Below are positions 62,099 to 64,000 of a stretch of 64,000 nt of DNA, piece after piece. Below the pieces are notes generated by a model that was not told the origin of the DNA, searched no databases, and worked only from the letters and a program-made list of their open reading frames with translations. The stretch's first letter is position 1. Each line of letters begins with the position of its first letter. A program made the position numbers and the translations under genes. The stretch is from Roseicyclus marinus. Its GTDB lineage: Bacteria > Pseudomonadota > Alphaproteobacteria > Rhodobacterales > Rhodobacteraceae. The DNA lies in NCBI RefSeq assembly GCF_030163795.1, contig NZ_JASJOF010000012.1:1-64000 (forward strand), written 5' to 3'.

Positions 62099-62883
62099 TG
62101 TGCCGGTATCTTGCTTGGATCGGTGCCCCCCGCTTTCTTGATGAACTGATCCTAGAGCAAAGCAGGTCGCTGGTTGAACAAAGCCGCAATGCGCTGATTG
62201 GCAAGACCCCGATCAACGCAGACGGGTTCGGGTTGGCCTGGTACGCAGAACGCAGCACGCCGTGCATCTACAAGGACACTCATCCCGCCTGGGCCGACGC
62301 AAACCTCAAGCAACTTGCACATCACATTCGGTCGAGATTGTTTCTCGCACATGTGCGTGCCTCGACCGGAACGGCGACTTCGCGCAACAACTGCCACCCA
62401 TTCGCCGTCGACAATTGGTGCTTCATGCATAACGGTCAGGCAGGGGGGCACGACCGGTTTAGGCAGGCCCTCGACGCAAAGATACCGTCAGATCTTTATG
62501 CATTTCGTTTCGGAGCAACGGAAAGCGAGGCAATCTTCCTGATTGCACTTGGCCATGGCCTCAAGACTGATCCGATCAGTGCAATGGCACGAGCTGTGCG
62601 CGACGTTCAAGAGATGGCAGAGACGCGGGGGGCGGCCCCGTTTATGCGCTTTGCAGCTTGTTGGTCGGATGGAAACCGCCTCTTCGCCGCGCGGAGTGCT
62701 TCAGATCGATTTGCGCCGAGCCTATTCGTCCGGACTTGCAGGAATGGCCATATCATCTCCTCTGAGCCCTTGGATGATGAACGAAACGCTTGGATCGAGA
62801 TCAAGGCGGGCGAAGCCATTGAGGTCACGCGTTGGGCAGTGATCCAACACGAGTTTAAGACCAATTGCTGCATAACCGGTTGA
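62098..62883 (+). CDS. class II glutamine amidotransferase (EgtC/YafJ-like)
   Basis: 261 aa. The N-terminal MCRYLAWIGAP places Cys2 as the Ntn nucleophile after Met removal. Other family landmarks: NADGFGLAWYA, LFLAHVRASTGTATSRNNCH, FAVDNWCFMHNGQ. Such proteins hydrolyse gamma-glutamyl groups; EgtC does this in ergothioneine synthesis. Coupling to a PLP lyase-type gene parallels the EgtC/EgtE logic but egtB/egtD are absent here. Substrate unknown. Confidence 0.82.
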   Translation: MCRYLAWIGAPRFLDELILEQSRSLVEQSRNALIGKTPINADGFGLAWYAERSTPCIYKDTHPAWADANLKQLAHHIRSRLFLAHVRASTGTATSRNNCHPFAVDNWCFMHNGQAGGHDRFRQALDAKIPSDLYAFRFGATESEAIFLIALGHGLKTDPISAMARAVRDVQEMAETRGAAPFMRFAACWSDGNRLFAARSASDRFAPSLFVRTCRNGHIISSEPLDDERNAWIEIKAGEAIEVTRWAVIQHEFKTNCCITG

Positions 62884-62965
62884 GTGGTTGACGAAACTGC
62901 CACTGGGCCGATTGCTCTGTGCTTTGGCCAGTTGATTTCGTAAGAGCTGACTTGGCGTACTGCCG

Positions 62966-63337
62966 TCAGAAGGCCCGTCGAAAACATTCGCCTTGGGCGA
63001 TCTCTCCGTAAGGGAGAGAGGCTACGCACTCTGCGTCGGAGCAAACATTCCCCATAAGGGACAGCCAAAATCGTCCCGTTGGGCGATGTATCATCACGGC
63101 ATAGACGCTGGCTCCTGAGCCAGTCTTGTTTCCAAGAATAAAGTCATCATCAAAATACGTAATTTCATATCGGTTGTCGTCCCGTCCCCAGGAAAGAAAA
63201 CCCCCCTCCGGACTGACGTTGACCTCTACGCTCGAAGTCGTTCGCCCGTCGTCAAAATCGCAGAAAATCTCGATGTCTTCCTGGGCAACGGCCTGGTTGG
63301 ACAGAAGGAAGACGGCAGCTGTAAGTGTTTTCTTCAT
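62966..63337 (-). CDS. small secreted protein
   Basis: 123 aa with signal peptide MKKTLTAAVFLLSNQAVAQ. Mature part EDIEIFCDFDDGRTTSSVEV, then TYFDDDFILGNKTGSGASVY, and CSDAECVASL near the end: four Cys, likely two disulfides. Beta-rich. No family recognised; periplasmic by inference. Confidence 0.65.
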   Translation of the reverse strand: MKKTLTAAVFLLSNQAVAQEDIEIFCDFDDGRTTSSVEVNVSPEGGFLSWGRDDNRYEITYFDDDFILGNKTGSGASVYAVMIHRPTGRFWLSLMGNVCSDAECVASLPYGEIAQGECFRRAF

Positions 63338-63426
63338 GGTATTATTCGGAGTATTTCAAAGTAGTTGAAAGCTAGTTTGGTGAACTGGTCTTTGTTGAAC
63401 TGCTGCTTTTCTGCCAGTTCGATATG

Positions 63427-63645
63427 TCAACGCAACGTCACACGCGCGCGGTAGCGCTCAGCCGCTTCAGTCAGCGCAACCCCTGGCTTCGCGGGCGCAT
63501 CGAGGAACGCAAAGAAGACGTCATGATCGATGGCCTGGAGGCGGGTGTGCCTATGCACATCGATGATGTCTTCGGCCTTACGCTGTGCCGGCTTTGTCGT
63601 GCTCCCAACTTTGCGTCGACCGGTTGATTTTATGAAAGATGACAT
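63427..63645 (-). CDS. DUF1778-like antitoxin C-terminal homologue
   Basis: 72 aa from the ATG at 63645 (aggat site). The end reads LQAIDHDVFFAFLDAPAKPG VALTEAAERY, which resembles the toxin-neutralising tail of DUF1778 antitoxins (D-x-x-x-F-LD-PP-P-x-x-L-x-x-A). The N-terminal part is basic and may bind DNA. No GNAT toxin gene follows, so it may be an orphan or degraded antitoxin. Confidence 0.45.
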   Translation of the reverse strand: MSSFIKSTGRRKVGSTTKPAQRKAEDIIDVHRHTRLQAIDHDVFFAFLDAPAKPGVALTEAAERYRARVTLR

Positions 63646-63699
63646 GGTGCATCCTGTCGAGTGGGTTTCGGTCATGCGGTAACGCGCTGCGCCACTTTT

Positions 63700-64000
63700 C
63701 TACTCAATTCCATAATCCATCGCGTCGAGAAGGTCATCAGGCAGAACCCCATCATGTTTGCCGAGGATGGATCGGCTTTCCATGGCGCGCACATCAACGA
63801 CCCGCCACATCCTGTAACGACCCTGCCCTGTGACCTCCCGGACAAGGCCCCGTTCTTCCATCCAGTCGATGTTCCGTTGAACTGTCGCCCGATGCACACC
63901 TGTCAGTTTTTCTGCCATCTGGGTCGAGACCAGTGGCCAGCTCGTGAAAGTGTCGCGCAGCATCGGCGGCGTCTTGCCCGACAAGGGCGCCATCATCTCG
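63700..64000 (-). CDS. HTH protein (RHE_PE00001-like), continues beyond window
   Basis: C-terminal 98+ residues of a gene open to the right window edge. STQMAEKLTGVHRATVQRNI followed by DWMEERGLVREVTGQGRYRM is a winged helix-turn-helix; ends LLDAMDYGIE. Resembles the C-terminal part of DUF1612/HTH (RHE_PE00001) proteins frequent on rhizobial and rhodobacterial plasmids (family recollection). Confidence 0.6.
   Translation of the reverse strand, partial: EMMAPLSGKTPPMLRDTFTSWPLVSTQMAEKLTGVHRATVQRNIDWMEERGLVREVTGQGRYRMWRVVDVRAMESRSILGKHDGVLPDDLLDAMDYGIE

Noticed and set aside
1-64000. CRISPR array, tRNA, rRNA, replication origin or plasmid partition genes
   Set aside because: No regularly spaced repeats, no tRNA-like cloverleaf noticed, and no RepABC, ParAB or DnaA-type protein among the frames.

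Overview
The window looks like an accessory region of a GC-rich alphaproteobacterium, most likely Rhodobacterales (roseobacter or Paracoccus-like): gene dialects, IS5/IS3/IS66/IS21/IS110 remnants, an RHE_PE00001-type HTH protein and many plasmid-style hypotheticals fit a large plasmid, chromid or genomic island. No replication, partition, conjugation, integrase, rRNA, tRNA or CRISPR feature was recognised. Taxonomy is inferred from sequence style only.

Left part (1-16.6 kb): a four-gene set is present twice, in mirror-image orientation and strongly diverged. It consists of an NrtR-like NUDIX/winged-helix protein with an extra C-terminal domain, a divergently transcribed 142/143-aa protein, a 373-aa protein with a PcfJ-like motif, and a 129-aa protein. 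Copy A (1607-7990) carries a three-gene insert (helical protein, zinc-ribbon membrane protein, ExoI-like DEDDh exonuclease). Copy B (10586-14146) is intact and continues into a helix-hairpin-helix glycosylase-like gene; a hairpin and a strong terminator lie between its NUDIX gene and its operon. Broken IS5- and IS110-family elements lie between the copies.

Middle (16.7-32 kb): sbcD-sbcC, an outer-membrane beta-barrel gene, a three-gene operon of unknown proteins convergent with a WYL regulator, a low-GC Cys-rich protein, an IS3-family element with a nonsense mutation, and several unknown genes including an HNH-like one.

Central attraction (32.3-48.9 kb): eight same-strand genes: a tandem AAA+ ATPase, a WYL regulator, a fused protein-phosphatase/ADP-ribosylglycohydrolase, an AddB-like nuclease, an AddA-like helicase-nuclease, an unknown 443-aa protein, a Tdp1/PLD-like protein with two H-K-N motifs, and a SNF2 helicase. 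The last five overlap end to end. The design (WYL regulator, nucleases, helicases, PLD plus SNF2) resembles anti-phage defence operons such as DISARM and Azaca, but this combination is not one I can assign to a named system. It is the best candidate for an undescribed system.

Right part (48.9-64 kb): a decayed RelA/SpoT-like HD gene, IS21 debris, a complete IS66-family element with a passenger ORF and a frame-breaking CG tract, a HEPN-like protein overlapping a secreted ClpP-like protease, YbjQ-like and other unknown genes, an IS21 tip that cut off a gene, and an Lrp-controlled pair encoding a class V aminotransferase-fold enzyme and a class II glutamine amidotransferase. The window ends inside an HTH protein gene.
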